Part shown: one piece after another, positions 21,786-34,097 of the stretch
Layout of the letters: each line of letters starts with the position of its first letter
Numbering within the stretch: the first letter of the stretch is position 1
Assembly: GCF_033473495.1 (NCBI RefSeq)
Contig: NC_088941.1
Coordinates: 2,170,001 to 2,234,000, forward strand
Direction of reading: 5' to 3'
Length of the DNA: 64,000 bases
Origin: Cercospora beticola
Taxonomy: Eukaryota > Ascomycota > Dothideomycetes > Mycosphaerellales > Mycosphaerellaceae
Program-made: the position numbers and the translations under genes
The notes under the pieces: generated by a model
Databases searched by the model: none
The model's input: only the letters and a program-made list of their open reading frames with translations
What the model was told of the DNA's origin: nothing

Positions 21786-22501
21786 CAGACAGTACGCCTC
21801 ACCATTCCGAAAGTAACGTGTCTTTTTGGTCTGGAAAACATTGTGATCATGGGCTTGCCGGATGAATTGCATTCACAACAAGCAAGAATAATCTTCGTCA
21901 AGCCGATCAATCATCAGTCAAGCGTGGGCGATGTCGAATAATGAAACACTTGCAGCCTCTTGAAGTTATTGTACCAGATTTCGCTAGTTGCATGTACCAA
22001 ATTCATTGCTCTCAAGCTCAATTCATAGGCAGAAGTAGAAGGCGTCTCGCCTAATAAGCAAGGATGGTGTTTGGATGTCTCTACAGAGCATATCGTTGCC
22101 TTATATCGCTACTGCCAAGCCTTTAGGGTTACACGAGCAACAACTGGGGGGACAGTAGTTTCCGGCCCTGCGAGCAGGAATAGATAGAGAAGGTGCACTC
22201 TAAGATCAATTTCAGGATGCTGTGGGTAATTTTTGCGATATTGTGACAATGATGACACCTCGTCCTGCCTGCTATCGAGGCTCAAGACTGATCGACCATC
22301 GATACTAGAGCAAGAAGTGGAGGCCAAAATTTCGAAAGAAACAATGTCTAGTAATTACAACAAGCATTGGAGGAAAGCACGTAGCGAAGCAGTGCGATTT
22401 TAGAATGAGTCGAATTGCCATGAGGAGATATTTACGAACTCGTCGTAGACATACTCAATTACTTATGGTCCTTTTGCAAGGCTATTAAATCTATGTGACC
22501 T
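21786..22501. other. Intergenic between convergent genes, no gene seen
   Basis: 716 bp holding the 3' ends of the dioxygenase gene and of LAS21, which point toward each other. AT-richer than its surroundings, with no protein-like frame over 75 codons. Confidence 0.5.
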
Positions 22502-25500
22502 CTACGCCACGTTCTTCAAACTCCTCGATAGGCTGCCAAAGCCGACATTGATGAGTAAGTGCCACCCAATACTCCACGCCATCGCATACAAGTACTTCGG
22601 ACTAAACACTGTCCAAATGAACAAGTGCGTCCTCAGCGCCGTGCAACTCGCCATGACAGCGAGTAGAGAGATGGCAATGAAAGTTGTCATGTGAGACAAG
22701 TAGACTTGCCAGTCCCATGCGCGGTCCACCTCGCCAGCGTTCGCCAATCTCGAAGAAGCAGACTTCTCTGCACCCATGACAGTCTTTAAGCTCTCCTCAT
22801 GAAGACGCTTGCGTTCGGCATCGATCCAGCTTCCTTGTTTCTTCTTCTCTTCCGTGCTTCTCGAAGCAGCGAACAGTGAGGGCTTCGCGTTCAGTTCATG
22901 GCTCGAGAGTAGCAGGTTTGCTGCGCTGCACCACCAGATAGCTCCAGTCCAGTTTGATGCGAAGAGCAAGATGCCCACGGCAACGATATTGTAATCCGCT
23001 ACGCCGTTGTAGGCATTGCTCAAATCAATCGATGAGATCGAGTTGCTTCCTCCCGCGCAGAAATATGCGACATGGCTGCAAAGGAGGACAGAGGTCGCAA
23101 TGGCGGTGATGTTCGATGAAGCCTTTCTCCCGCCCGTCTTCTTCGCCTCGTCCTGCCTGTTCAAGAGGTACGCCAAAGCTTCTCTCTGTAGCTCCCAACC
23201 CAGAATTAAGGTCACATTTGGTGCCCTGGTCTGCATCATCAAGAAGAGACTCAGCAGACCATGGCACCTCTCCGCCAAGCTCGGTAACCTTCCCACCTGG
23301 TCCTGCTGCCTTACACTCTCCCTCCACGACATAAGCGCCAATACGATCACCACCAGCAATCCCGCTGCGAGAACACCAAAGGCAACTCTCGCTTGGACCA
23401 CCAAGTCCACGTTTTGCGTAAGCGCTCGAATCCCACTCGCTAAACCTCTCACCAGTTCCGGGGCATCCGCTTGGGTGAAGTTCAACTTAAATACGATGCC
23501 CGGCAAAACGCATACAACAGCCAGCGGAACTGCGACTTCCGCTCCCATCAATCCCGCAAAGCTTCTTGTGACAAGCAGAAATCCTTGGTAAGCATAGGTG
23601 GCCAAAATGAGTAGCCACATTGCCACGTGGTGCTCCGGAAACAACGTGTGAACAATGTCGTCCGCGCCAGCAAATTTTTGTCCCGTCTGGTTCCATCTCA
23701 CGCTCAGCCGATGCACGGCAAGGAGAGAAAAGACGGCAGCCGAGAGACGCAGTCGGCTCGGTAATGTCGTGAAGTTCGGAAGCCGAGTGATTGTGAGGAC
23801 GGTGAGCCAAGCCGGAGTAAGCCAATACCAGAAGTGCTGTTCTTCCTCGACATATGAGGACGCGAACATCATGACGCCGTAGAGCAAGCTAATCAGCGCG
23901 AAGTAGACTCCCGCTGATGATGCTGGCCAGAGTTCGGGGAAAGATGATACCGCAAGGCCGATGATGAAAGCCGTGAGCGCCATGCCGGTGACCATGCGAG
24001 GGATGTTGTACGAAGAAGCCGTGCCGCTCAACTCGTCCTGCGCAGCCAGCAGGAACTTGCGAAGTTGCTCTTGTGCTTGTTGCAAATCTTGGTCGGAAGA
24101 CTGAGCCATGACGCCTCGCAGGTGTGCCTTGCACGTTGCCCAAAGACAAGCCAGCTTCTTCTCCCCATGTGCTTCTTCACACATCTCCCCAGTCTTGGCA
24201 AGGTCCTCAGGCGTCTTGCTCGACATCAGCAATGTCTCCATAATCACCACCGTCTCGTCCCAGCTCTTCTCCCCATACGTCGCCACAACGATTTGCAAGA
24301 TCTGCTCCGCATTGCGCTTCAAATGCTCAAACTTCTCCATCTCTGTGAACATCCCCTCCATTTCCGGAATGCTCACTCCCAGACTATTCCTCGAGATCGG
24401 CAGTCCCAGCAATCCCGCCAACGTAGGCACAAAATCGCTCTGCTCGACTTTCGTGTAATAGTGAAACTCGGTTCCCTCCTTTGGCAATGTCGGACACTCA
24501 TACCTCCTCTTCTCCCTTCGCTCTCTTAACTTTGGACTCACGAACACCAACGCAGGCTCGGTTTCTCCAGGTCCACTTCCTCCATGGTTCCCGCCAGCAT
24601 TCATTCCGTGATCGCCGGCCAGGACCAGTACCGCATTCGCTAGATCGCCATCCTCCTCTTCCATGGCCTCGAAAATGATCTTCACAATCCCATCCATCTC
24701 CTCTTGCTTCGGCAGCATATTCCGACCCAATGGCCCCGTCTTATGCCCAATGTGGTCCAACCCCAAATAATGCATAATCATGGCATCCCAATCAGCAGCG
24801 CGACCAAGTTCTTGCGGAACATGTCTCGTCACATTGAGATCAACTTCTGTGAAATCCTATTTTGAAACAAATATTTGATACTCAGCCTATGGACTTCTAC
24901 GAACATGGAGGAAAGGAAGGGGACTACATTCGGCCCAGGAGCAGGAGAGCTACTACTGACCGAAACGAAAAAGCTACTGGTTCCATCACTTCGCAGGAAG
25001 AACGGCGGTTCTTCCGGATTCGTGGAGTTATCAGGGAATAATTTCAGCCAGGTGTCGTCGCCGTAGAAGACTATGTTGCCGCCGCGGGATTTGATCTGCG
25101 CCAGCCAGGTATCTTGAGTCGCGAGGGAGGATGTGGTGTCGGATTCGGCGAAGTTGAGGATCAGATCGAGGAAGGAGGGGACGGAACCTGTGGTAAGGGC
25201 TTTGACGCGAGGCATCGTAACTGTAGGCGGAGTTGCGTGGGCGGTGAAGGGAACCGCGGCGCCAGAGCGGATCAAGCTGGGAGGCATCAGTGACTTGTCT
25301 GCTGCTGCTGCTGCTGCTGTATCTGGAGAGTGCGGCGCGTACCTCTGCGTGAAAGTCATGGCGCTGTCATGGCCGTAGACGAAGTCGCTTCGCAGCGCGT
25401 CTACGACCATGAAGATGACTTTGTCAAATGGCGCGTTTGGCCGCCCATCATGACCCACGCTGCCCTCTACTCTTCCATCATTCCGCGCATCTTCAAATTT

Positions 25501-25623
25501 GGCAAGGCCAGGCAGGACAGGTTTATAGGGGAAGAATCCGCTGGCGAAGACGAGGACGGCTACGGGGAGCAGGAGATTCGCGAACGTGAGCGTTGCGGTC
25601 TGGACGCGACTCGGACGTGCCAT
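22502..25623 (-). CDS. LAS21: GPI ethanolamine phosphate transferase 2
   Basis: Two exons, 24961-25623 and 22502-24856, with a 104-bp intron (GTCAGT...AAATAG), giving 1005 residues. It adds ethanolamine phosphate to the second mannose of GPI anchors in the ER membrane (Las21/Gpi7, human PIGG). The N-terminal hydrophobic segment is followed by a lumenal alkaline-phosphatase-fold domain. Key sites are FMVVDALRSDF (metal-binding Asp), TMPRVKALTTGSVPSF (nucleophile Thr region), VFYGDDTWLKLFP, LGLDHIGHKTGP, and LAGDHGMNAGGNHGG with metal ligands. The splice junction rebuilds the conserved SSFFVS/DFTEVDLNVTRH region exactly. The C-terminal half is a multi-pass membrane domain. A (CTG)n tract near 25300 encodes a short poly-Ala run in the lumenal domain. 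Confidence 0.95.
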
Positions 25624-27007
25624 TGCGGCTTCGTTTCTGCAACAGTCAGTACGTCGACAACTTCATCTCAATTCGGCGCCGATGCTGATAGCGTAGTGAC
25701 AGTTGTGCATTGTTGAAGAGGTGACGTTGCACAAGAGAGGAGGGATGGAGAAACGCGGAAAGTCGAGGTCCTGATTCCGCCGAGACTTTGGACGTAACCA
25801 CAAACACGCGTCTGAATGCAGACGTATGAGTGGCCACCACATCGCAGCTCACTCAGTTCAGAATGGCGTTATTCATATCAAGATGAATGAAGCCTCAATC
25901 GAAGGCTCTGCAAAGGTTGCGGACGACGTCGGATGGAGACGGGTGACATCGGCAAGAGAGTGTTGTGAGTATCCTAGTCTCACTCGACATCTTCACTCAT
26001 GGATATCTGATGCAGAGAATCTCCACTTTTCCTGAATAGTCCTGCAAACGAGCTTGATGAGTCGTAGGGGTCCATTCGGAAAATGTCAGCGCCTCTGAGC
26101 CTGTTGCAATAATCGTTCAGGGACCGATCTTCACTCTGGCACCTTCGTTCGTGCTGCTTCCTACCTCGGATATCATTGAAGCTCCCAGCCGTGGGCCGGA
26201 AACAATGAAGACCAGAGACAACCTCTCCAGAATGGCAGGGTTGTATTTTCCGTGACTCGTGCTGCCATGATCGGAAAACATTCATCATATGGCCAGCAGG
26301 CTCGGTTGCATGCAGCACGACAATTCCAAGCTCCAATCATCTATCGAACGACATCCTAACGTCTCCTATCGCCTTACAGTGTATCTGGACAATCAACGAA
26401 GATGAACAGAACTGATCCGGTGTGCTAGCTCCAAGTGTACCGGCTTCCCGAGTGGCAAATTCAGGCTGAGTGAAGTCCTTACTTCGCGGCTAACAGGGTG
26501 GCGAATGAGTGAACGCCAAGTGCCGTCGTTCGTTGATCATGAGAACACACAGAATTTTCATTCGAGACCTTTACATATACAAATTGGTTCCGCTAATCAC
26601 CGATGAAAATCGAGACTTCTTCAGACCAATATTCGCTGCTGTTGCCTGCCTCATCAGAACAACAACCTCGATCGCAGGCTCAACGACCGATCCAGGGGAA
26701 ATTGCTAATACTACCTCGTTGCCCAGGTTATCTTGCAATAGGAGACTCCTGCCCATCCGTCCGAGAAATCATTCCAAGAAGGAGACGCTGCCAACATCCC
26801 TTCACTTTCGTTCACATCATAATCCTATTCTGTCAAGCATGGCCGTCGAAGCTGATCACTCACTCCAGCAGGATGAGCATTCATATTCGAGAACGACGAA
26901 AGCCCCTCGATAGCATCACACCTACGAATGAAATGGCAACGAGCTTCATTACCGCTCGACGACTCATATCAAGCAAGGCGAATTGATACAACCCCACTGG
27001 AGCAACG
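25624..27007. other. Intergenic, gene-poor
   Basis: 1384 bp between LAS21 (start, minus strand) and a weak plus-strand open frame. No frame over 134 codons, no domain-like sequence and no clear repeat. Confidence 0.45.
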
Positions 27008-27805
27008 ATGGCATCGTACAACACCAGAGACGGAGCGTATCGAGCATCAAGTGTCCCCAACGAGTCGCAGCCAAACAGCCCTATCTGTCCTCAGCTCCAA
27101 TGGAGGAAGGGAGTCTTTCAGAAAAAGGAAATAAGCATCGCCTCTGTTATCAAAGCACGCTATCCTACATCGTACTGTCCCGACGGATGCGATCATCGAG
27201 GCATCGAAACACTCTACAAAGACGCACACAAACTGAACAGTCAATTCGATCCTGGCTACCGCCCTGTCCGAGACCAACGATGGCCCATTGCCACCATCTA
27301 TCGACCGGAGTACATTGATTCGAAGCTGCTCATGCTCATGCTGAGCTACGATGGCAAGAGCAGACTGATACGGCTCAAGCACCTTCCACATCTACCGAAC
27401 GTTCCTGCCATTTTGCGGGTCTTCCAGGAGATGAATGCCAGCTGGATCATCACCAGTCACGATGGCGGTATACAAGACCAGTTTCACGTTGTGCTCCGAA
27501 GAAAAGGGATTGCTACTTGCCCTCACCTTACGATCGTTGCGACTCGGCAAGCACCACCAGTGGCCGCGTATTGGCCCTCGTTGCAGCTGACACCAAGCTC
27601 ATGTGGATGGGGCGTTCCAATGCGGCGTCCTCAGGCTACAGGAATATCGTGGGACGCTGTATGTTCCGTCGTGACGTGGCGCTACTCGGCCTGCCTTAGG
27701 TCAATCAATTGTTTTGCTGTGAAGGCTTCCTGTCTGGGACAACAATGCCATCAGCCTGGAAAAAAACTCGGCAGCAGCAAAGTTTGCCCACCGATGCATC
27801 CTTAG
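27008..27805 (+). CDS. Hypothetical protein, possibly decaying
   Basis: Open frame of 265 codons. The first ~165 residues look protein-like, with balanced composition and segments such as RPEYIDSKLLMLMLSYDG and MNASWIITSHDGG. The rest is Cys/Ser/Trp-rich and unlike a folded protein. A second frame (27517-27699) becomes protein-like just where the first deteriorates, which suggests a frameshift or an unrecognised intron around 27500. No family recognised. Its position in a gene-poor gap beside a decayed repeat favours a relic. It could equally be a lineage-specific gene with an intron. Confidence 0.28.
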   Translation: MASYNTRDGAYRASSVPNESQPNSPICPQLQWRKGVFQKKEISIASVIKARYPTSYCPDGCDHRGIETLYKDAHKLNSQFDPGYRPVRDQRWPIATIYRPEYIDSKLLMLMLSYDGKSRLIRLKHLPHLPNVPAILRVFQEMNASWIITSHDGGIQDQFHVVLRRKGIATCPHLTIVATRQAPPVAAYWPSLQLTPSSCGWGVPMRRPQATGISWDAVCSVVTWRYSACLRSINCFAVKASCLGQQCHQPGKKLGSSKVCPPMHP

Positions 27806-28860
27806 GCCGCACTACTGAGGAAAGTGGTCCTAAAGCAACATCGAGTTGGATTGTTTCGATAATTTTACTGGTCGCTCGTCCCTGGTATGGACCCCAATAG
27901 GGTATGAAGTATATTCATGCCCCTGCTCTGCCTCCGACGTTGGCTCTGGCTGGCGTGCTCGCAGGTCAAACTCTGCTCGATGTCAAGTCAAGTTTATCCG
28001 TGACGGGGAAACGCAGACGCATTCTTTGGTGTAACGGAATGCCAACACAGCCAGTCCATGGCGAGCAGGAAGAAGGTCGCCAAGTGATCGAGACATGCAG
28101 CGTTTCTGCCAGTCTCAAGCAAACAAAAAACGAACATCAGACCAAAGGAAAGCATCCGTTCCATCGAGCTAGTTCTCATGTATTCGAAGGAACTCCAATT
28201 GCACTACTGCCAACGATACATTCTACCTGAACCAAGGAACATATCTAGAAGACTCGGTACTTGGAAGAGCCAGCATCTGGTCGATTCAGAGCAACATCGA
28301 CTTCAGCACATCATGCTCAAAAGGAGCACTGCTATCTCTAGCCGTACTTCACCTCTGAGGCCACAGAGATCTCGAGGCAACGACATTACTAACAGCGCTA
28401 CCATATCAAGCAATACAGAGGTAGCTCAACTCCGATACGACAACAAATCCCAATCTCGATTCGTCTAGAGCAACACTAGCTCTCATAACTTCAATGTTGA
28501 CTGAGGCATGCTCACCTTAAGCCAAGCTTCCGTCGTAAGATCATTGAAGTCCGAAGCATCCTGAGCACAAAAGACAACGCGACTCCCAGGTGGAACGAAT
28601 ACGAAACTCAGATTTGTCACGGGCTCTAATCTTCGAGTCAGTCAAACTTCAAGCCGTCCCTCTGAATGATGGCCCAACGACATCAATTGCAGTGGAAGCA
28701 TCCCCACAGACTCAGATTCAATAGTTGTGCAGCACCAAAGACTGGCTCGATTATGTCACAATCTACTTTCACCCAGCGAAAGTATACCTCGAAGCATTAC
28801 CTTCAAGTGGTACCTTCTGGCGAGGTTGTTATTTGACAGCAAGGTCCGGTGCCTGCTTTG
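27806..28860. other. Intergenic, no gene supported
   Basis: About 1 kb with several overlapping short plus-strand frames (for example near 27904-28230 and 28178-28468), none continuous or with a recognisable motif. It may be the decayed 3' part of the preceding frame. Confidence 0.4.
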
Positions 28861-28899
28861 ACCCCGACGCCGTAGCAGACCAGGACACCAGCGATCTGG

Positions 28900-29530
28900 A
28901 TCGCCGGCTGCATTGAATGAAACCTGATATACCGAAGCAGTTCGCAAGCTCGTCGCTGACTCCAAAGCCAGGATGGACTGACGTCCAAACAAGCTGAAGC
29001 TTCGTGGGCATTGCACTTTTCTCCCAAATGCAGAAGCAAGCAGCGGTCCAATCAGCGCTGATTCCGAAACTGGTACACTACACCATGTCGGCGGTCTGGA
29101 GCGTTGTCGGCATTAAATGAAACCGCCTTATGAGAAGCGGTCAGCGGTGCACTACTCACTCCGAAACTGGTACCAAACATCGTCCCGAAAATCTGGAGCA
29201 GCATTAGCATAGGCGGATCCTCACCCACAGAAGCAATAGCCAAGCCCATTTCTAACTCTCAGGCCGTGATCGACCAAAATGCGAGCAATCTGGAGCAGTG
29301 TTACCATTGTACCACCTCGAATCAACAGAAGCACTGGTAATTCCAAAACTGACTCCAAAGCCAGCATCAACCAAAAACGGGAGCAAAATGGAACAGTGTT
29401 GCCATTGCAGTAGCTCTTACCCATGGAAGGAGGGCCTTGTCGGCACTGGCTCTGGAATGCGGACAAATCAAAACGCCAGTAATCGAGAGCAGTATTGGCA
29501 TTGGGGCATTGCTCATTCGCAGAGATAGTG
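28900..29530. repeat. Degenerate ~90-102 bp tandem repeat, about 6 copies
   Basis: Recurring pieces include CTGACTCCAAAGCCAG at 28956 and 29351, CCGAAACTGG at 29064 and 29161, and variants of TCTGGAGCAGTGTTACCATT at about 29096, 29190, 29290 and 29390. Spacing varies between about 90 and 102 bp, so copies drift by indels. Translated, several copies give similar peptides with a LTPK(P/L) core, but stops and frameshifts interrupt them. It looks like the remains of a coding repeat or an old minisatellite. Confidence 0.7.
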
Positions 29531-29827
29531 GTTTGGCTCAACAAGACTCCACCAAGACGACTCGAGATCTCCACCCGTCCGTACCATCGACGGCAACGAG
29601 GTGGCTCAAGACCTGGAGGCGCTCCACCATTCTCGGCAGACTCTGTGACAGCGACAGTGCATGACTCGAAACGATCAAGCAATGGACAGCGAGGTCGCAT
29701 GAAGAGAAGTAGAGACTGGAGTGCACATGAAGCGAAGGTCAAGTGGATGCCATTATTACGGATGTCTACTTAAAAGCTCTTTCACTCGGCAGCATTGGCC
29801 GCCGCTGAGCGTGTCATCCCAGCTGCG

Positions 29828-29906
29828 TGTGCGCGAACAGAAAATCAGAGACGCGTGTGCGTGAACAGAAAGTCGCAGACGCATGTGTGCGGACAAAAGG
29901 TCAGAG
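29828..29906. repeat. 28-bp tandem repeat x ~2.8 in the mei2-like 3' flank
   Basis: Copies at 29828-29855, 29856-29883 and a partial one at 29884-29906 share a TGTGCGNGAACAGAAA...CAGAGACGC pattern with a few substitutions. The block ends 11 bp before the mei2-like stop codon on the opposite strand, so it lies in that gene's 3' UTR. 28 is not a multiple of three. Confidence 0.85.
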
Positions 29907-29917
29907 AAGTGCTGCCT

Positions 29918-32448
29918 TTACTGGTTGCTTGCCTCGACCTCCTCGGTCTCGGCCTCAGCCACGGTGCCCTGGTTGGTGGCAGGTGGTGGAACCTGCTGGT
30001 AGCCGCCAACGATGACGCGTGGGACTTGCTGTGGGTTGCCTGCGTAGGCAGTGCCGAAGGCCTGTGGTGGCGGCGGGTGTGGCCAGCCTTGAGGTGCCGG
30101 TGGCAGCATGTAATGCCCGCCGAACTGCATCGGCTGAGGTGGGTAGTATGGCGCCGGGTTGTAGACGTAAGGGGCCGGACCATAAGTTGGCATGTATTGC
30201 ATGAAAGCTGGGTGTTGTGCCATCGGCATTGGTGGCTGAAGGTACTGCTGGCTTGGAGCGGCAGTGTAGTTGTCGTAGCCGTAAGCCGGAGCTGAGTACA
30301 GAGCCTCCTCAGTCATTTGGTGTTGGGTGCCGCGATCATACTGGGAGCGGCGGGAGCGGTCACCGTACTGACGCCGGTGCTGTGGCGGGAACAGGCCAAT
30401 GCTGCTCGCATTATCGCGCGAGCGCTGGTTCTTGGTGATGTTGTTCGACGGTGGGAATGGCTTCTCAGTGCCGACAGCAGCAGGGTGAGGAGCGTCGAAT
30501 GGAGTATACCACAACTTTGGGCGATAGTCCGGGAATTCCGACATGATCGACGAGTTGCGGAATTTGTCGATGATGCAATCGATACCTTGCACAGCAGCAT
30601 ACGACAACTGCACGTTCTTGCGCGGGTGCGAGTCTGGCGACCACTCGGTGCCTTGGATGTTCTCGACGAACTGGGCCGTGGCAGATGGGCTGATGAAGTT
30701 GATGAAGCCGTAGCCGACGTTGGTGTTCTTCTCAAAGTCGATGCGCAAGTACGAGAAGTCGTACTGATCCTTGGCAACTTGGTCGACGCGACGCTTCAGC
30801 TCACGGAAGGTCCAGCTGTTTGGAATGTTGCGCATCATGAGGGTGGTGCGAACGTCCTGGCCGCTGACGATACGGTCGAGAACAACTGCCTGAGACTCAG
30901 AGCCCTCACCAGCAGTATCGTCGCGACGGCCAAGCTGGCGGTTGCGCAGTGGCTGGCCATTGGGAGCGGAGTCTCCACGACGCTGCGGTGGGCGATACAA
31001 GCCGCCTTGGTTGGGGTGGGTGCTCGGGCCGGCTTGAGCCATCGAGGAAGACACGAATGGGTCAGCCTGTTGGTATGAGTTGGCGCTGTCGATCTCGTAG
31101 CGGTCGCGGTAACAGTAAGGCTCCGGCACCTTTGGCACGACGATTGGTGGTGTGCATGGACGAGGTGCACCGTTGCTGCCGGTGGACCAAGCAGTGCGGC
31201 CAGTTGGGCTGCAGGTGACGTGGAGAAGGTGATCGTTATCTGTGCTGAGGCTCAGATTGTCGCCGTACGGCTGAGCAGTCACTGCGAATTGCTACGTGCT
31301 GTCAGTGATGTGAATGGCAGATGAGCGGCGGGGTGTACTTACGCTGAAGTGGTGAGGGTTCATGAAATTGATCTTCTTAAGGACCTCGTGAGCGTCGGTG
31401 ATACGAGTCAGCTCGAAGCGGTATTGCCAGTCCATGGAACGCTGCCATGGAAGGTCCTTGCTGGCGAAGACTCTGCCGTGGTCGAAGGCCAGCTGCGTGA
31501 TGCCGGACTCAAGCTCGTCGAGGCCCGCAGCGGTGGTGGGCGCGATCGGTCGGCAGACGAACACGAATTGGCCGTCGTAATGGTAGGCTTGGGTGCTGTT
31601 GGCGTAGATGCGGTATCCGACTGCGCCATCGTAGGCGCTGTGGCTGACCCACTCATACTTCCACTTCGGCCGAACGATATCCAAGAGGCTCTGAAAGGCA
31701 GGTGTGGATCCAAGATCGTTGAAGACCAACCAAGCAGTGAAGGTTGCGCACATGTTGCTTGGCTCGGAGATCTTGAGGTCGTAGACGTGCTCCTCGAGGT
31801 GGAATTGGAACTGCGGTGATGTCAGCAAGGGTGATTCCACGTGAGCAAGGGGCAGCAACATACATCAGCACTCAGGGCAGCGATACCGCGATCGAAGTCA
31901 GCTCGGTCCTCGATCTTGACGACCTTGAGGTAGCGACAAGCCCCGACGGGGCCCACGTCGGTGGTGAAGTGGACCTTGCGAGGGATGGTGCCGACTGGGG
32001 GAGGACCGACGGCCTTGGCTGGTTGCTTGCCCTTGCCCTTTGCCGAGGCGACGATGGCTGGACCTGGGGCAGAAGATGGCGCCTCGGCTGCCTCGTCTGG
32101 GGTGCTGCCGCTGAGCAGGTGCTTGATGAGTACGTTGCCTGGCTCGAACTTGGGAGAATCGCCGCTGAGCGTGATGCTGTTCAAGCGGGCGGCGAGGCCA
32201 GCTGAGGTGAACGGGTCCGCCACGGCGGCGCCGCTGCCGCCATTTGACTGAGCTGGACGAGCAGTGGAGGTGCTCTCTCCGCTCGGGACACGGCTGCGTC
32301 TGGTGAAGTCAGCCAGTGGTCAGTGAGGTGAGGGAGGGCAACAGGTGACATACGGCTGCAGTGGAAAGACGACGCCCGGCGGCGGGCTGCGTGGGGCCTT
32401 GCCCTTGCCCTTGTCGGCGGTGGCGTGGTTCGAGGTGTTGGCGGACAT
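29918..32448 (-). CDS. mei2: Mei2-type RNA-binding protein
   Basis: Four exons: 32354-32448, 31864-32299, 31343-31810 and 29918-31291. Introns are 54, 53 and 51 bp and all phases agree, giving 790 residues. The defining part is the C-terminal Mei2 RRM: TTLMMRNIPNSWTFRELKRR, then YLRIDFEKNTNVGYGFINF and a KLWYT end. This is the third, most conserved RRM of the Mei2 family and is extended by helices. In fission yeast Mei2 promotes meiosis by binding noncoding RNA and sequestering the Mmi1 mRNA-elimination system. Filamentous fungal orthologues are less studied. The N-terminal half contains a divergent RRM-like region, and the C-terminus is a Pro/Tyr/Gln-rich disordered tail. It starts MSANTSNHATADKGKGK. 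A 28-bp tandem repeat lies in its 3' UTR. Confidence 0.93.
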
Positions 32449-34097
32449 GTTGTCTCTGGGTGACGGTCGCTGTGGTGGCTGCGCGCGTGTCAGCTTTTCG
32501 CATTCAGGGAGCGCGGTGAGCAGGTGCCACTTACAGAGGGTAGTGGTGCAAGCTGCAAGAGTGGCTAGCGGTGCTGTGCTATGCTCTTCTGTGCTGCCCA
32601 AGGGCTGTGTTGGGTATCGCGGCCAACGTCAGTCAGCGGTCAATGAGCTGGAGGCTGGAGCCAACGAGGGTGAGGATGCTGCGAGTGATGTTGCCGTCTG
32701 CTGAGCGAAGGATGATGCCCGGAGGGAGGTGATGCACGAGATTTGCGGTCACCAAGGGTGGCAATATGGGTGTTTCAAAAATTGAGGCCGAAGTGTGTCG
32801 GTGGAAGAGGAGAGGAGGGAAGTGCGAGAGAGGAAGGCGAGGGGATTTTGAACCTCAGTGCGGCAGCGGGAAAGAACCGCGGGATCTCCACACCACCAGC
32901 ACCACCTTCCTCTCGACAAACACACTCGCTTCGCACCGTCACGCCGGCGCTCTGGACGCTGGACGCTTTGCACGCACCAAACTGGTACCAGTCGACAGCT
33001 CTTGGTCGTCCGCTGCTCGTCCAATTTGCCGCAGTCCACAAGAGCCATGAGCGGTGAAACTTCACTTCATTGTGGTGTCTTCGCTGTCTCTACGCTGCTG
33101 GATAGAGTTCGAAGACCCACCCACACTCTTCGCAAAATCCATGGCTGCGAGCAATGCCCTGAGCGATGGTTGCGAGCGTGTAGCACGACGTGCAAGTCGC
33201 GCACAATAGCTAGCAGTGATGGAAATGCCTCATATGCGACGTATCTTTCGTCTGGAGTTCTTTCTGACCATGCAGCGACTCCACTCATGTATTTTTGTTC
33301 ACTTCCTGTCTTCCATGGGATTTTGATAGAGGCCCGAGCTCGCCAGTGGAGCCAGCGCGGGAGTGGCTTCGCGCTAGCAGGGTCCCCAAAAAAGCTTGGG
33401 TCAGGCGTTCATCAGTCTTGGCGGGACTGTTCATTGGTGATCCGGGCACTGGCTGGGAACGCGACTCTACACCTCACCTTTTGGTTTGCGCGCCAGAAAT
33501 TCGGTTCGCGATCTATTTCTGCTTTCTGGCAGCTTCTTGTCTCGTGCATTCGGTCGTTTCATCGTGAAGGAGCTCTGTGCATTGCATTCCGTGAGTACGT
33601 CGGCCCACTGCGGCGTCGTGGCTGCTGCCTTGGTGGTTCCGTCTGCTCCGCGCAGCATAGGCTTCATGCTAATGAATGCGCAGCATCAAAGCATCGCCTT
33701 TGCCATCTTGTCGCAGCTCATTGCGCTCTGGTACCTGCGCAGAGGATCAGGTCGTAGCTCTGAACCTTCCGTGGGACTGGTGGCCAGCTCTCGGGCATTA
33801 CGTGCCGGCTACCAAGCGCAATATATCGCGCTCTGTTCCTGCTCTGCAAAGCGCACGTGCCAGTCGTTTGGGCTCTTCTGGATCTCTCGGCATTGACACG
33901 CCTCGACATCTTGGAGGCTGGAGGCGAAGAGGCTCAATCTTGGCTTGGCGTTTGCACGAGGTTTGTTGGTTTGAGAGTGGAAGGCGCAGAAGAAAGACAC
34001 TCGGTGCAGTGAAGTTGGTGTTGGAGATTGCGCTGCGAGGTGAGCGCAGGTGAGGTTGCGTTTCAGAATTGGCAGGGCGCCATTCACTGCTAGCACA
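32449..34097. promoter_or_regulatory. Long divergent intergenic region mei2-like / SEC15
   Basis: 1649 bp between divergent start codons, unusually long for this window. It should contain both promoters and the 5' UTRs. Several overlapping open frames (up to 299 codons at 32858-33757) have Cys/Ser/Arg-rich, non-protein-like translations and are not supported. Confidence 0.45.

Noticed and set aside
32858..33757. 299-codon plus-strand frame in the mei2/SEC15 gap
   Set aside because: Translation is Cys/Ser/Arg-rich with no motif; other frames are open over the same sequence.
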